DNA of 64,000 nt from Salvia splendens (Eukaryota > Streptophyta > Magnoliopsida > Lamiales > Lamiaceae). This document shows, one piece after another, positions 36,901 to 49,217 of this stretch (position 1 is the stretch's first letter; each line of letters opens with the position of its first letter). Position numbers and translations under genes: made by a program. The stretch lies in the NCBI RefSeq assembly GCF_004379255.2, contig NC_056040.1, positions 1,178,001-1,242,000 of the forward strand. The letters are read 5' to 3'. The notes beneath the pieces were generated by a model, which was not told the DNA's origin, searched no databases, and saw nothing but the letters and a program-made list of their open reading frames with translations.

Positions 36901-38809
36901 TTTAGAGCTTACCTTCTTAACTTTGTATTGGCATCTGCACCAATATCAGCATCTTCTATTTCTGATTCACACGCTTGAAGCGCAAGTGCCTCAAGATTAA
37001 GAGAAGATCCAAAGGCAGGTGGTGGATGGATGCTGCATTCGCAATGGTAGTAAGATATCATAATATCCCAATGAATCAAACCAAAGAGGGGATAGAAAAT
37101 TCAGATTATATAAAATCCCCAAATGGCTACAATGACGAAAACGAAGAAAAGGTGATAACAATGTGAAGAACATTGCACATTACAGAAAATACACCTCATA
37201 AGTAATACCTTCCCTTTCTCGGAGAACTTAAATGTGCTGAATCTCCTAAACTTCCATCTGAGGCAGGTATTACCTGTATAAAACAAGATAACACCCAGCA
37301 TTAAGATTATACCAACCAGATAAGAGAACTGCATGCTAGTATAATATACACCAAAATAAGATGCCTCCTCAAGCATGACAACATCTAGTTGAGCAAAAAA
37401 GGCAAAATTCCTATGAAGTTTGAATGAGCATGTAGTATTTCATGAACCTGTATCATGCTTCTAACCTTACAGCATATTTTGGAGTGATTCATTATTCTTT
37501 TTGGAGATAACTTCAGCCAAATATGTACAATTTCAATAAACTTTAGCCCACAAGAAAGATGAGAAACTATTGATCATCCCGATATTCACCAATCAAGCTC
37601 TGCTGGATTCTACAGCCTTCTCAATATTTACCATCTACATGATAATACTACGACTCTTATCTACTACAAACTCTTCCAAAATTTCAGTGCTAGGATAGGT
37701 ACCGGGGCCTCGTTTCATGGATCTATCCTAGATAATCCTCCCTTTCTTAATAAAAAATGAAGATCTCAACTACCGCTTCCAATATAAGATCACAAACATC
37801 ACTTTCTGGACAGATCATCAACGAATGTGAGGCCGAAACTGACCAATTTCTAAGAAGTTTGGGTGCAAGAAATACCATGTCCCACAAGATTATTCAAAAT
37901 CAGATAGACATAAAAAAACTGTGGCGGATTAGGCTTGACATTGATGAACGAACCTGCACTAGACGAACATCAAAAGATGGCCTATTAGCCGGATCAAGCG
38001 CCAGATGCAGCAGCCTCTTGTGTGTGAGAACATCAACCGCCCTCTCCAAGCTCACATCCATCCCATACCTACCACACCATTAATCACATTCACGAAACGC
38101 TCAATAGTCAATCTCAACGCAATCATGATAGAAATCACTCATCAACAGTAAGAAACACACACAATTCAATCCCATTCTACAACAACATTTCATTTAGTTT
38201 TCACAAATTACATCAAATACGAACAAAATTCAGCAGTGATAAGGAACACTCACAAGCTAGAGAAGATCAACCATCTGTTAACAAACAAATCACTCATCGA
38301 CAGTAAGAAAACCATACATTTCATTCTCATTCTACAACAACATTTGATTTACTATTCACAAATTACATGAAATATGATAAGGAACACTTACAAGCTAGAG
38401 AAGATCAATCATCTGATCTTATAACAAACAAATCACTCATCGATAATGAGAAAAACACATGCATGAATTAGTTAAACTTTTAGACATTTCAATCTCATTC
38501 TATACCAACATTTCATTTAGTTTTTACAAAATACGACCAAAATTCAGAACAATTAAAGCCAGTGAAGATCAATCATCTGATAACAAACAATTGGGGAAGT
38601 AATCGTAACCTGTGCGGCAGGCGATTGAAATGCGCCCAAAGCTGATGATCGAAATCCATTTCCTGAGCTTCGGAACGTCCGATTTCCTTAAGCCGCTGCA
38701 AAACCTCATTGTAAACCTCCGTTTTCTTCTGCTGTAAGCGGTTACTCGCCGACGGCGGTTTCTGATCCTTTCCACTGCTTCCGCAGCTCCCTGTTTCTTC
38801 CATCGCCAT
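33980..38809 (-). CDS. STY46: ACT-domain Raf-like Ser/Thr/Tyr kinase, STY46/STY8/STY17-like
   Basis: Sixteen coding exons on the minus strand: 38809-38610, 38068-37954, 37273-37209, 37032-36913, 36798-36744, 36528-36418, 36179-36129, 35899-35724, 35644-35537, 35452-35379, 35300-35125, 35022-34927, 34788-34708, 34623-34570, 34317-34185 and 34057-33980. Expected length is about 560 aa. An ACT domain lies at about residues 168-222 ([31 protein letters not shown]). The kinase domain has [51 protein letters not shown] and [16 protein letters not shown]. Arabidopsis STY kinases phosphorylate chloroplast transit peptides of preproteins in the cytosol. Oddity: exon phases agree up to the last junction, where the conserved tail [11 protein letters not shown] is out of frame by one base (total 1693 nt). 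As sequenced, translation would run into an unrelated tail ending at 33960. Confidence 0.9.
34378..34540. mobile_element. Stowaway MITE in a STY46 intron
   Basis: The left end is ctccctctgtcc and the right end gacgaagggag. Inner arms also pair (aatagtcc against ggactatt). TA dinucleotides flank it (34376-34377 and 34541-34542), the Tc1/mariner target. It lies between the exons at 34317 and 34570. Confidence 0.8.
38133..38592. repeat. Three-copy about 145-155-bp tandem array in STY46 intron 1
   Basis: Copies start at about 38133, 38288 and 38431 with aatcactcatc. They share ctcattctacaacaacattt, tttagttttcacaaa, a gaacac-tacaagctag segment and gaagatcaatcatctgat. The last copy ends at aacaaacaattgg, about 15 bp before the exon 1 donor. 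Confidence 0.8.
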
Positions 38810-40786
38810 CTGAATCTCGAAAATTAGCTCGCAATAATCCGCAATCAGCAGCTGCAGTTTACGTAGAGTGAGATTTTTACCACGGATGCGGATTTGTAAG
38901 TAGCTGATGATGCCGATTTGAGACGGCTGTGAGCTTCGGATTATTATTGAACTTCATTGTTATTGCCAATTGATGGAAAAGTATATCTCTGAAAATGATT
39001 TCATGGATTGGCTATGGTATTTGAAGTATATTTCTTCACCATATCCGTTTCTCTTTCTCCCTCTTCAGTGAAGAAGAATCTTAGGAAAATTTTAACTGCC
39101 TTTTTCTTCAAGAAATATATTTAATGAAATATTGCATGAATTTTATTGTATATATGAATAATATAATTGTGAATATATTGTGTTTAGAAATATCATAAAT
39201 GGAATGTTGCACGAGTTTTAATGAAAATGATAGAGTGTATCACGAATTATTGCATGAATTTTAATGAAAAAGATAGTATTATGAATAATTTAATTGTAAA
39301 TATATTGTGAGTAGAATATTATGAATGGATTATTGTACACGTTTTAATAGAAATGGTAGTGTGTTTATTGAATAGTCCAATTGTTAGTAAAAAAATATAT
39401 CATGTGAAGAAAATATCATGCAGGGATTAATGCATGAGTGTTTATAAAATGATAGTGTATTGTATCTAATTGTTAATAATAAATATATTGTGTGTAGAAT
39501 ATTTTGAGTGGAAAAAGGACATATTTATCAATGTTAATGATATTTATAAATAGAAAATGATTAATATTTAATAGATATCCCAAAACTTGAATGCAATATG
39601 AGATATTTAAGACAAATAAAGAATCGTCGGTTGAAATGCCTTTATTCATGTGATTTCGGAAACCAGCATTTAAATTCAATTCCTATGATTTTGAGTGAAG
39701 TTGGATTGATATCACAGTGACGTGGATTTTTAAAGTCGATCAATCTTATTATTGGCTCCTTCCTAATCTTTTGTGGATAAGGTTCAAATGAATCTAATAC
39801 TAGAAAAAATCCTTCCTAATCTTTTGTGGATAAGGTTCAAATGAATCTAATACTAGAAAAAATTTAGGGGTCAAGGCATACCAAAATAAATCTAATACTA
39901 GAAAAAATTTAGTGGTTAAGGCATACCAAATGGCAGTATGATGTGGAAAACGCTATGTGTTTAATTGCAATGACTCAGTCTCTACGTGGAAAACGCGTCC
40001 CAAAAATCATAGCATGTGATTATTAATTTATTAACTATTGCTGCTAATTACTCTATTAATCCACTATTAAATATCCCATTTAAAGATATCCCCTATAAAA
40101 TATTTCATTTGATTTTACTATCTCATTTACACTTTTTATCAGATCATATAATGAGATAGTCTTATACTAAATTAATATATTAATCCAGGTTTGTGTTAAA
40201 ATGACAACACTTTTAAAGTGACATCATGCCATTATTTCTAGGCAATCATTTATATACATGGACGAATAATTAGCTGCCATGTGGCAATCATAAAAAACGC
40301 CCAAGGGTAAATTTTCTCGGTCTGCAATATCAAATACGCTAAACTGCAATCTATAGCGTTTATAATATTGCATGCTACGTGGTGTCACAGTGTCACTTTA
40401 AGAGAATGTGTCATTTTAATGTACTCCGATCCTATAGATCCATTATTATTTTGAAATAAATTCAGTGATTTATTTTATAAAAGATATTTCCAAGTTGGCT
40501 TGTTTACACCAACCAAAAAGACTAAACTAGTACTAATTAGCACATCACAAATCATAAAATGGGAAGAACCGATTAATTAATTGAGCGCATGAACCACAAC
40601 ACAACAACATGGTTCATGCACTCATTTATCCAACTTTTCAAGTTTATCAACGATAGAATAGCAATAAACTGGCCCTGATTATAGCAAATATATAACACAA
40701 ACAAACTCCACAATTGAGTTTAATCCATCAAGATTTCCCATAAGGTTTTGAGTAAGTTCTCTAAAACTGAATACAAACAAGTATGA
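38810..40786. other. Intergenic region between STY46-like and GGPPS-SSU genes
   Basis: The STY46 5' UTR extends to about 38940. Beyond lie degenerate repeats rich in aatatattgtg and tgcatgaattttaat (39110-39500), an exact short tandem repeat (39758-39916), AT-rich spacer, and the 3' UTR of the GGPPS-SSU gene. No gene was seen. Confidence 0.5.
39758..39916. repeat. 53-bp perfect tandem repeat with trailing partial copies
   Basis: The unit starting ccttcctaatcttttgtgg occurs at 39758 and again at 39811. The sub-motif aatctaatactagaaaaaat occurs three times, the third followed by a second tttagtggttaaggcatacc-type stretch. Confidence 0.85.
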
Positions 40787-42850
40787 TTAAACTAATTCTT
40801 CAAACCCAAAATACCTATCAGCAGCATAATCAACAAAGCTATATAAAGGCATAACCTTATCACCATATTTCTCCAACCTATCCAACTCTTTCTTTGCTTG
40901 GGATCTCAGATCCTCAGCCACCTCCATTGCTTTCTCAACTCCATACACAGACACATAACTCTTACCCTTACTCTTGCCTCCGTCCTCCTCTCCCGACTGC
41001 TGTTTCGCTTCCCGGATGTCATCCACCACCTCGTACAGAATACCCACAGCCCGGCCGTATTTCCTCAGGTGCTCGATCTCGTCATCCGAGGCACCGGCAA
41101 GCAGGCCGCCGCAAACAGCAGAGCACTGGCCCATTTCGCCAAACTTCTTCTCTTGCACTAGATCGACTGCGTTCGGCCTACCCTCGAGGTCGAGAAACTG
41201 ACCTGCAGCCATGCCGGTGGACCCCACTGCCCTTGCAATCTCAGCAATGACCCGAAGGAGGCGGCTTTGAGGGACGAGATCTGTGGGGGTATGGGACACA
41301 ATATGTTGGAAACCAAGAGGGAACAATGCATCCCCTGCTAATATTGCCATATCCTCACCGAATACTGTGTGGTTGGAGGGCTTGCCTCTTCTTGATGGAT
41401 CGTCATCCATGCATGGCAAGTCGTCGTGTATCAGTGAAGCAGCGTGGACCTATTGTTCCGAGGCACACACGTCAAGGAATGAGAGATTATAAACAAAATT
41501 AACCAATGTATTGAAACTAGATCATATGAAAACGACCGTACAAATTCCAGACACTAAGGTTAACATTGACCTCAGAAAAAATACAATACATAATGAAATT
41601 GTGCAGATTCCTAAGTTTAAGATTCAAAGATATTTGATTTTCAGTTCACAAATTCGGTGGAATTCATGGTTAGAACTATACTATACCATTGAAGCAAATC
41701 ATCAACACTCTTGAGATAAGTATAACATAAGTACATAATCTAGCAAGGAGATTCTGAAAAATAGATCTCAAGAGCCAACATGAAAGAAAATTCAAGAGGA
41801 ATACAACTCTTCAAACTGATCGATTGAAGCTTGATTGAAGCTTGCCACTGATCGAAAACAGGGAAACTACTACTTGGACTAAACCCTCGGATAGACCGAA
41901 TCCAACCTCTCCACTCCTAAAACAAAGCAAAACTATCATGTTCCCATTTGCAGTCTCTGTGATTTAGGGCAGCTCGATTGAAGCTTGCCACTGATTGAAG
42001 ACAGGGGAACTAATATTCGAATTGAACACTTGGGACAGACTGAATCCAACCTTTCTACTGCTAAAACAGAGCAAAACTATCATGTTTTCGAAGTCTCTGT
42101 GATTTAGGGCAGCTCGATTGAAGCTTTCCCCTGATCGAAGACAGGGGAACTAGTGATTTAGGCCCTTCATGTACCTATCCTCACATCTCCATATGTGTCT
42201 AGACTAAACCTATCAAAATCCAAGCAGGAGCATTGAATACACAACGGCATTGATAGCCAACTTATATTCAGCATTATACAATCTTAACATGTGATTTAAG
42301 CCCCAATAATCACTAAGCAGCATTGATTTCTAGATCAGAACAATATAAATGCAACTATTTCACAATTTGTACAAATTTCAAACTAGAGCATTGATTTCAA
42401 GTGAGTAGCCTTGCAGCTGATTCAGAATATGAGAGCACAGAAAGACTTGAGCAATCAATTGAAGAATAGATTCAAAAGAAAAAACAGTAAATTTCAATCA
42501 ATATTCAGAAAACAAACCATCTCAAGAGCGCAGGCGGTGGGGAAGGCGGCGAGGCGATTACCGCCGAAAATCTCACAGGCGGCGACGCACATAACCGGCG
42601 GCGCTCTCTTAGCGCCCTTCGCCAAAACCGAATAGCGCATCGATTCATAGATCTGCTGCGGGTACTTCACCGGAATAGCCTCGTCGAGCTTCTGATCGAT
42701 TTCTCTAATTAGAGACGTCCAATACGTCTTGAGTTCAAATCCCGGCGAAACCGACGCCGCGGAGCATCGAATCGTGCGGCGGAGCGCGGGGCGGGCGATC
42801 TTCGGCAAGCAAACGTGGGGAGTCGATGCAATTACGGAAGAGAAAACCAT
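40787..42850 (-). CDS. GGR: Heterodimeric geranylgeranyl diphosphate synthase small subunit, type II (plastid)
   Basis: Two exons on the minus strand, 42850-42518 and 41449-40787, total 331 aa. The N-terminus is Ser/Arg-rich without acidic residues (about 1-35), as expected for a transit peptide. It keeps the first Asp-rich motif (DDLPCMDDDPSRRGKPSNH, Asp120-Asp128). The second is reduced to DDIREAKQQ. Two CxxxC motifs (CVAAC, Cys88-92; CSAVC, Cys220-224) mark small subunits of heterodimeric GPP/GGPP synthases. In Arabidopsis the type II small subunit (At4g38460) binds GGPPS11, raises GGPP output and directs it to chlorophyll, carotenoid and other plastid isoprenoids. It probably has little activity alone (family inference). 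It lies next to and in the same direction as the STY46-like gene, as in Arabidopsis. Confidence 0.93.
41819..42165. repeat. About 140-bp tandem repeat in the GGPPS-SSU intron
   Basis: Two full copies and a partial third (starting near 41832, 41975 and 42115) share cgattgaagcttgccactga, acaggggaacta, gactgaatccaacct, gcaaaactatcatgtt and tctctgtgatttagggcag. Copies two and three are exactly 140 bp apart. Confidence 0.85.
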
Positions 42851-45800
42851 TGATTAGTGATTTTCAGCTAAAATGCTGCGGATTTGAGCTGATTTTGTGT
42901 CTAGATTATGGCTCTGGGGCTGAAATTTGATTGAGTGAGGGATTAGAGTGAGAGATGGTGAAGAAGATCAGAAGGTTGACGAAACCGAAGCTTGTGCGCC
43001 TGCTGCTGACTCGGCGCCTCTTCATTGGCTATAGGTTGCACGTTTAGTTCTTTTCTTTAAATTAATCTCGTTTGAAGGAATAATCGAACTGAACCTCAAT
43101 CACGAAAGATATGAATGATGTTGTCGTACCATGAAGTCGATTACAACTTCAAAATCCGAATTATAATGCAACTTGTTAGATCAAGAATCTGTCACAAAAT
43201 TGTTATACAGCAGAAATAACGATTACTACAAAAAAAAAAATTAATGAAATTTTCTAATCATGAGTTTGTTAGATCATGGACCAAGAGGTGCATTGGCTGA
43301 GGGAGTAGGGACAAAGGGGGTACAAGTGCACCCCAAAATTTTTTTTTTAGTAGTATTATATATTTAAATACAAATTTTGAGTTTATATTAATAATATATG
43401 TATAATGTCCCCCTATTTGGCTACTCCAAAAACTACGCGGCCAAAAACTAATGTTCCCCTAATCCATATTTGGCTATTCCTCCAATAAATACTGGAAAAG
43501 AAATACAATACATTTAATAAATCAAAAAGTGGTAAAACTCAATTTTAATTCAAAGCATTTTTTACAGAACACAACAAAAATAACAAACCTATTGCCATCC
43601 CCAATTGAAAACCGCCGACTGCTTCTTGCCTTCTTCCGCCGCCGACTACCGCTCTCCAACTCCAGTTTCTTGCCTTCTTCCGTGACTTGCCGCCTCAATT
43701 TTCATCATACACTTTGTTCTTTGTTGAAAAGGTGAGTGATTAGGAATTTATGTGTAAAAGTTTAGTTCATTAAATAATTTAGGGATTTTGGCAGCTAGTG
43801 CAAAATAGAATAATGTTTTACACTTTATGACTCTCTCTTATTGTCTTGGAATCGGGGTGAATTGAAAACAGTCGTGCTTCTAATTATTTGTGGATGAGAA
43901 ATTCTCAATTATATATTATTTTAGGGATTATAGAGTATTAAATGCACAAGTATTTAATTTTAAATAGCTTAATTGTTATTTTGGATTCTAAATTATTGTG
44001 TTTCAATTTTAAAAATTTGATCTTCTGACTTCTATGATAAGTTGTTTTTTATGTCTAGTTATAATTGTTGTGAATGCACAACATTATAATTGAATGATCA
44101 ATATTTATTTAATATATTACACATTTTTCTTAATCTTCGTGCCGAAAAGAAATGCTCCACTACTATGGAACGGAGGGAGTAACAATAAATTATCTATCAA
44201 GAATTAATATTTCATAACAACATTAGCATTCTAACAAGCAAATATACTCTATAAATCTATTACATAACATTCCTAAAATGAAAGTCCTTTAAAAAATTCT
44301 TAACAGCCTAAGTCAAGCTCAGATCAAAGAATGCTTAACATTTCATTAGCTGTGTCATTGTCTCAAATGTATATATGAGTTGAACAATTCAAACTAGTTT
44401 ACTTTTATTTTGTTAATCCCATATTTTGCTATTCCCACTAATCATTCTCATAAATGTGCTACAATTTAAAATGACATCTAACAGCCTTGATTAAAATACT
44501 ATTAGTATTACACCGACCGAAAAGGATCTACACAATATGATATGATTAAAATAATGGAAAAGTTCTATCAACAAATAATGCATGAATATTAAATTGTAAT
44601 CTAATAGCCATGAGTATTTGTCCTTTTTTTATATTAATAAAGAAGTCGTAATTTTAAATCATGCACGAATATTAAATTGCTAAGCCCTTATCAAATAATG
44701 CCACTGAAGAACAAATTCTCTTGGAACGAAATTGTAAGGGGCTGAAAAAGTGAAAAATTGCAGAGAAAATGTATAACAATAGCGCTATTGGATTGAGGAA
44801 GAAGATGAGTAACTTAAAATTAAATTAACTAATATAAAAAAAAGTCAAATTGACCTACATTAATAACTTTGACACGTATTTTACTTTTTGAAAAGAGACT
44901 TCAAACTTATAAAGTGCTATCAATTTCGTTATTTTTTCAATTAAATTTGTCTTCTTAATAAAATTTAAGTACTCTCTACTTGTATATTGCAATTTTAAAA
45001 AAGCTAAGGGTTTAGAGCAACGGCATACAAAACGGTGAAAATGAGGGTTTTAGCCTTTTGAGACATTAGAAATTAAATTTCAAATTCTACACAAATTGTG
45101 GGGTAAATAATTTATTAAACTTGTTAATTTTATATTCCATCTCTTATTTTTAAAATTTTGAGAGAATAGTTGCAAGCTTGTAAAACAATTATAACAATGG
45201 TTATTTTGAAGTTGAGTTTTATTTTTTTAGTTAATGATATAGTCTTTTTGTTATTTTTATTAGATATATTTTGGACTAGTTTGTAAATATATATGCATTT
45301 TTTTATACAGTAGTTGTTAGGATTGCGATTGACAATTTTTTTCTCCTTCTCTTTTACTTTATTATTTATAGGTTCCACTATCTATTACACAGTTTCAACT
45401 ATTCTCTCTCGGTCTCTTACTTTATTAATTACGTGTTAAAATCCTTGTCAATCATAAATAACTTATTTATATGGGACATAGGAAGTATATATATAGTGGA
45501 GCCCAACCCCTAAAGCCAATTTTTTCTACGTCCGCCCCTGCATATAAATAAAGAAGTCATTAATTATTTCACATCATTCTAATGGCCATGATTATTGATC
45601 CCTTGTTATATAAATTAAAATGTCATTATTTGTGTGTGATCTAGCCTAGTAATGAAATGGTAATGCCCAAACAACTAAATCTAAAGGTTTTGGGTTCGAG
45701 TAGTTTTTTTTTTCCTGGAGTGTCCTAATTATATAAATGAGAGTTTATTTCTTGTTTTGTTAAAAATAAAGTCTTTTAATTTTTCTTACTATATTTCTTT

Positions 45801-46616
45801 CTAATGAGTTCAGTAAATATAATTTATATAATTTCAACTTCGATGCCCTAGATCAATGGTTATCCCATTTAATTATTCTGCCTCGTTTCTTGTTTTGTGA
45901 ATTTGAATATCAAAATTTTAAGTATAGTGGAGTGGTTGGTTGCAAAAGATAAGAACGAAGGTTATAATATTTTGATTAACGACGCGTACAACCTCAATTA
46001 TTAGGATTATGTGTATTAAATTGGATAACAAGTTGTTAATGTATACTATAACTATTTTTATACTATAACTATTTTCTCTGTACAACGAAATTGGGTTAAC
46101 ATTTAATGATTTCGTTACCACATGTCCAGCTAATTACAATTAAAAAAAAATTTTCCCTCACTTTTCGCAAATGTGATTGGCGTGCGGCTACGTGGGGTCG
46201 GTGACCGCTCCAAAATTGAAACTAATGAAGCATTTGTTTTCCTGTATATGAAAGTTTACATAGGGTTAATTGTTTTATTAATTTTATGGCGCTTATAGTT
46301 TTCTTAGAGGAGTTCATACTTTAGCCATAGGGCTTGGTATTTGGACATTGCATGACAGACGCCGTATTTCTTATGCTCGCTAATTTAGTAATCAGGCAGT
46401 GGCGGGTGGCCGGCCTTCTCTCACCAAAAAATAAAGTTGAAATAATACTATTTCTATTTTAGGAAATGTGTCTTTTAAGTGGGACAATCTAAAAAAGAGA
46501 ACGTTTCGTAGTGGGTCGGATGGAGTACTTTGTTAGCACTATATAATGCCTTGCGCATGTACAAAGAAGCGTCACAAAACCTCAAAATCCACATCCTCAA
46601 TAACTCAATCGACAAA
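42851..46616. other. Intergenic region between GGPPS-SSU and the OMT array
   Basis: GGPPS-SSU promoter and 5' UTR lie at about 42851-43000. The rest is AT-rich. A TE-like fragment near 43315-43350 (acaagtgcaccccaaaat) and another near 45500-45540 (ctacgtccgcccctg) look like transposon ends. A Stowaway-like terminus (acggagggagta) lies near 44171. The OMT1 upstream region (about 45900-46616) contains the single-copy ancestor of the 108-bp unit found upstream of OMT3. No coding gene was seen. Confidence 0.5.
46540..46547 (+). promoter_or_regulatory. TATA box of OMT copy 1
   Basis: TATATAAT lies 70 bp upstream of the ATG, about 14 bp downstream of a MITE-like terminus (ggatggag/ta). Confidence 0.6.
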
Positions 46617-47248
46617 ATGGATGCTAAATCGATCAAAGAAGAGAAGGCCGAGGTAGAAATCTGGCAATACATATTCGGCTTCACACCAGTGGCCGTAGTG
46701 AAGTGCGCAATCGAGCTCGAAATAGCCGACGCCATCGAGAGCCACGGCGGCGCCGTGTCCCTCCCCGACCTCGCCTCCGCCGTCTGCTGCTCGCCCTCCG
46801 CCCTCGGCCGCATCATGCGGTACCTGACCCATCATGCGAACTCTAGTGTTGCGCTCTTAGTGGATCAATACTCCAACACTCCCCTCTCTCTCCGCCTCCT
46901 CCTAAGAAACGGAGCGAAGTCGCTCCGTTTCTGCTGATGGAGGCCAGCCCCGCGATGCTGCCCTGTGGCACAGGCTGCGGGCCAGCGCCTCACCCGGCGG
47001 GGGCTCGGCCTTCAAGGCCGTGCACGGGGAGGATTTCTGGGACTACGCGTCCCAGAATCCGGCCCTGAGCAAGCTGTTCGACGATGGGATAGCGAGCCAC
47101 GCCACGCGGGCCATTTCCGAGATCATAGACCGGTGCGGCGAGGTGTTTGAAGGGAGCGGGCCATTTTATTATGAATACAATAATTTTATACATTCCGTTT
47201 TGGTTTTTTCACGACAAAAATAATTCTTACGTTGATCTTATGTATATA

Positions 47249-47430
47249 GTACTCGATCTGTTCTTTAAAAATAGAAATTATTTCTATTTTGGTCTGTCCC
47301 TTCAAAACGAAACCTTCTAAAAGTATTTCACTATCACTTATTTATTTCCATCTCTCTTGTACTTTATTAACTATGCATTAAATCTGTATCATTCTAAAAT
47401 TTTTCTAATTTTAAACGTCGGAGAGAGTAC
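47249..47430. mobile_element. Degenerate Stowaway-like MITE in OMT copy 1
   Basis: The left end agtactcgatctgttcttta pairs with the reverse complement of the right end, agtactctctccgacgttta, and the arms continue with aaaat. It lies just after the exon 1 truncation point. Confidence 0.55.
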
Positions 47431-47624
47431 TTATTAGTAAAAGTTTAAATGAAAAAACATTATTATCATGAGAACGAAAATCATTTTCAATACTTCAATT
47501 GCTAATATCTAGTACTACTATGTTATATGCAATTTTTTTTATTGGAAGAGTGCAACACTAGAGTTCGAATCTCATGAGGACCAAAAGTTACATTTTTTCC
47601 AGAATACATAATTAATATCACTAA

Positions 47625-47932
47625 GAGCATCTCCAAGGGAGAAATGTATATTGAGAACGTATATTTCTCATTCACATTCTCAATAAGTTATTATATTTTC
47701 TTAAAAAGTAATGGACTCCAAGGAATGAAGGTAAATTAAAAAGACAAACAAAATAACTAACTTTTTACCTTTGCTATCAAGAAGAGGTAAAGATACCTTC
47801 TCAAAATGAAAGAAGGTATAAATACCTTCCCAAATACCCTTTCCATTGGAGCATGAAATTTTATGAAGAAGAGGTAAATATGGTAGTTATTTCTATTTAC
47901 CTCTACATTTACCCTCTCCCTTGGAGATGCTC
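47625..47932. mobile_element. Tourist/PIF-type MITE (308 bp) in OMT copy 1
   Basis: Perfect 16-bp inverted ends (GAGCATCTCCAAGGGA and its reverse complement) are flanked by TAA on both sides (47622-47624 and 47933-47935). Inner sequence is also partly palindromic (aagaggtaaa segments). Confidence 0.9.
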
Positions 47933-48980
47933 TAAGAATGCACCGGCTATAGTCTATATACAGTGTTCTCAATTTTCAAGATAAAATTAGTAAAGGTTAA
48001 AGACCGATAGGAAGAAAAAGTAATTAAAGTATTGTTATTGGAAAAAAGGTCCACCTTAATAAAGAAAAAAATGTTTCCTAAAATAGAAAGTAGTTTTTAC
48101 CATAACTTTATCTTGTACATGCAGTGGGTGCTCATGACCGGAGCGATGACGAGTGCGTGCATGTACTGACGAAATGCCGGGAAGCGGTTCCGAAGGAGAC
48201 GGGGAAGGTGATAATCGCGGAGGCGGTGATCGTGGAGGGAGAAGAAGACAAGTACAGCGACGTTAAGCTGGCGCTGGACATGGTGATGATGGCCCACACT
48301 GAGAAAGGGAAGGAGAGGACTCTTGAAGAGTGGGATTGTGTGATCAAAAGGGCTGGTTTCAGTAGCTACACTGTCAAACATATTGGCTCCATCTTCTCTA
48401 TTATTGTGGCTTGTCCTTGATTTCCTATTTTGTTTGTACAATAATGCATTTTGAACTTATATGCTTGCTTTAGTGTTTTGTGTGAGAAATGTATGTTACG
48501 ATGAAATGCAGATCTTGAAAAGTTATTGATGCGAGCCTCGTTGGCTCGCCAAGACCTCGCGACACCTCTCGGAACGAATTAGCCTCTCGCCGAACATACG
48601 GCACGAGATGACTGTTGTAGACGGGCTCCGACTTGGCATTCCTGGACTTGTAACATCTATAACACGAACATGCTTCAGAATATGGATGAAAGTTGCAAGA
48701 ACTCGTTGCGGCCATGACATTCCTACAACTTTACAATACAGATTCGACGTGAAATGTGGTGGTGAATATGGAATGAATGATGCCACGATTGAGGGCAGAA
48801 AATCAATCGATAAATCGATAAACTATTTGAAAACGAACACTTTGCTACAAGGATTCGAATAGGAAAATCATGAGTAAAAAAAAACTCAAGAAACAAACTC
48901 AATCTTTATTAATCACCACCCTCCTCCCTACTCTAGTATACTACACGCCTTTTATAGGCAAATAATAGAATAAAATCTTA

Positions 48981-49217
48981 ACATATCCATCTCTAGTCAT
49001 ACTCCAAAAATGAGTTTTGGTGTAGAAATTTTTTCCAACCATACATCAAACTAAAATCCATTTTTTATGTTTTTTTGAAATAACACCAAATATGTTGTTA
49101 CTGCAAAAATTTTATGAGACAAACTCAAAAATGGTGTAAATTTTGAATTTGGTGTAATACTACTTTTTGGTGTGACGTTTACTAAAAAATGGATTTAAGT
49201 TTGGTGTAAATGGTTGG
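48981..49217 (+). mobile_element. Palindromic MITE, copy A
   Basis: Inverted arms (ccaaccatacatcaaact...aaatccattttt on the left, its counterpart aaaaatggatttaagtttgg to tggttgg on the right). The left end extends to catatccatctc near 48981. Same family as 50538-50786 in the opposite orientation. Confidence 0.75.

Larger units (their letters stand above)
46617..48420 (+). pseudogene. O-methyltransferase copy 1, pseudogene
   Basis: Exon 1 similarity runs from the ATG at 46617 to about 47160 and exon 2 similarity from 48125 to 48420. Damage relative to copies 2 and 3: the stretch after MRYLTH is replaced (no RGFFEL); a 4-bp deletion near 46917 brings a stop at 46935; another base is lost near 46961; the last ~190 bp of exon 1 (glycine-rich SAM motif DVGGGDGTT through GDMF) are missing after 47160; and one base is lost at the start of exon 2, removing the catalytic histidine frame (LHDW). 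The rest of exon 2 and its 3' flank are nearly identical to copy 2, so duplication or conversion was recent. The intron contains two MITEs. Confidence 0.93.

Noticed and set aside
45640..45710. SINE-like stretch with gggttcgag after a weak A-box-like motif
   Set aside because: B box is incomplete and no clear body or target duplication could be defined.
48520..48862. Overlapping short frames in a GC-richer stretch after OMT1
   Set aside because: No recognisable protein motif on either strand. Probably an unidentified repeat fragment.
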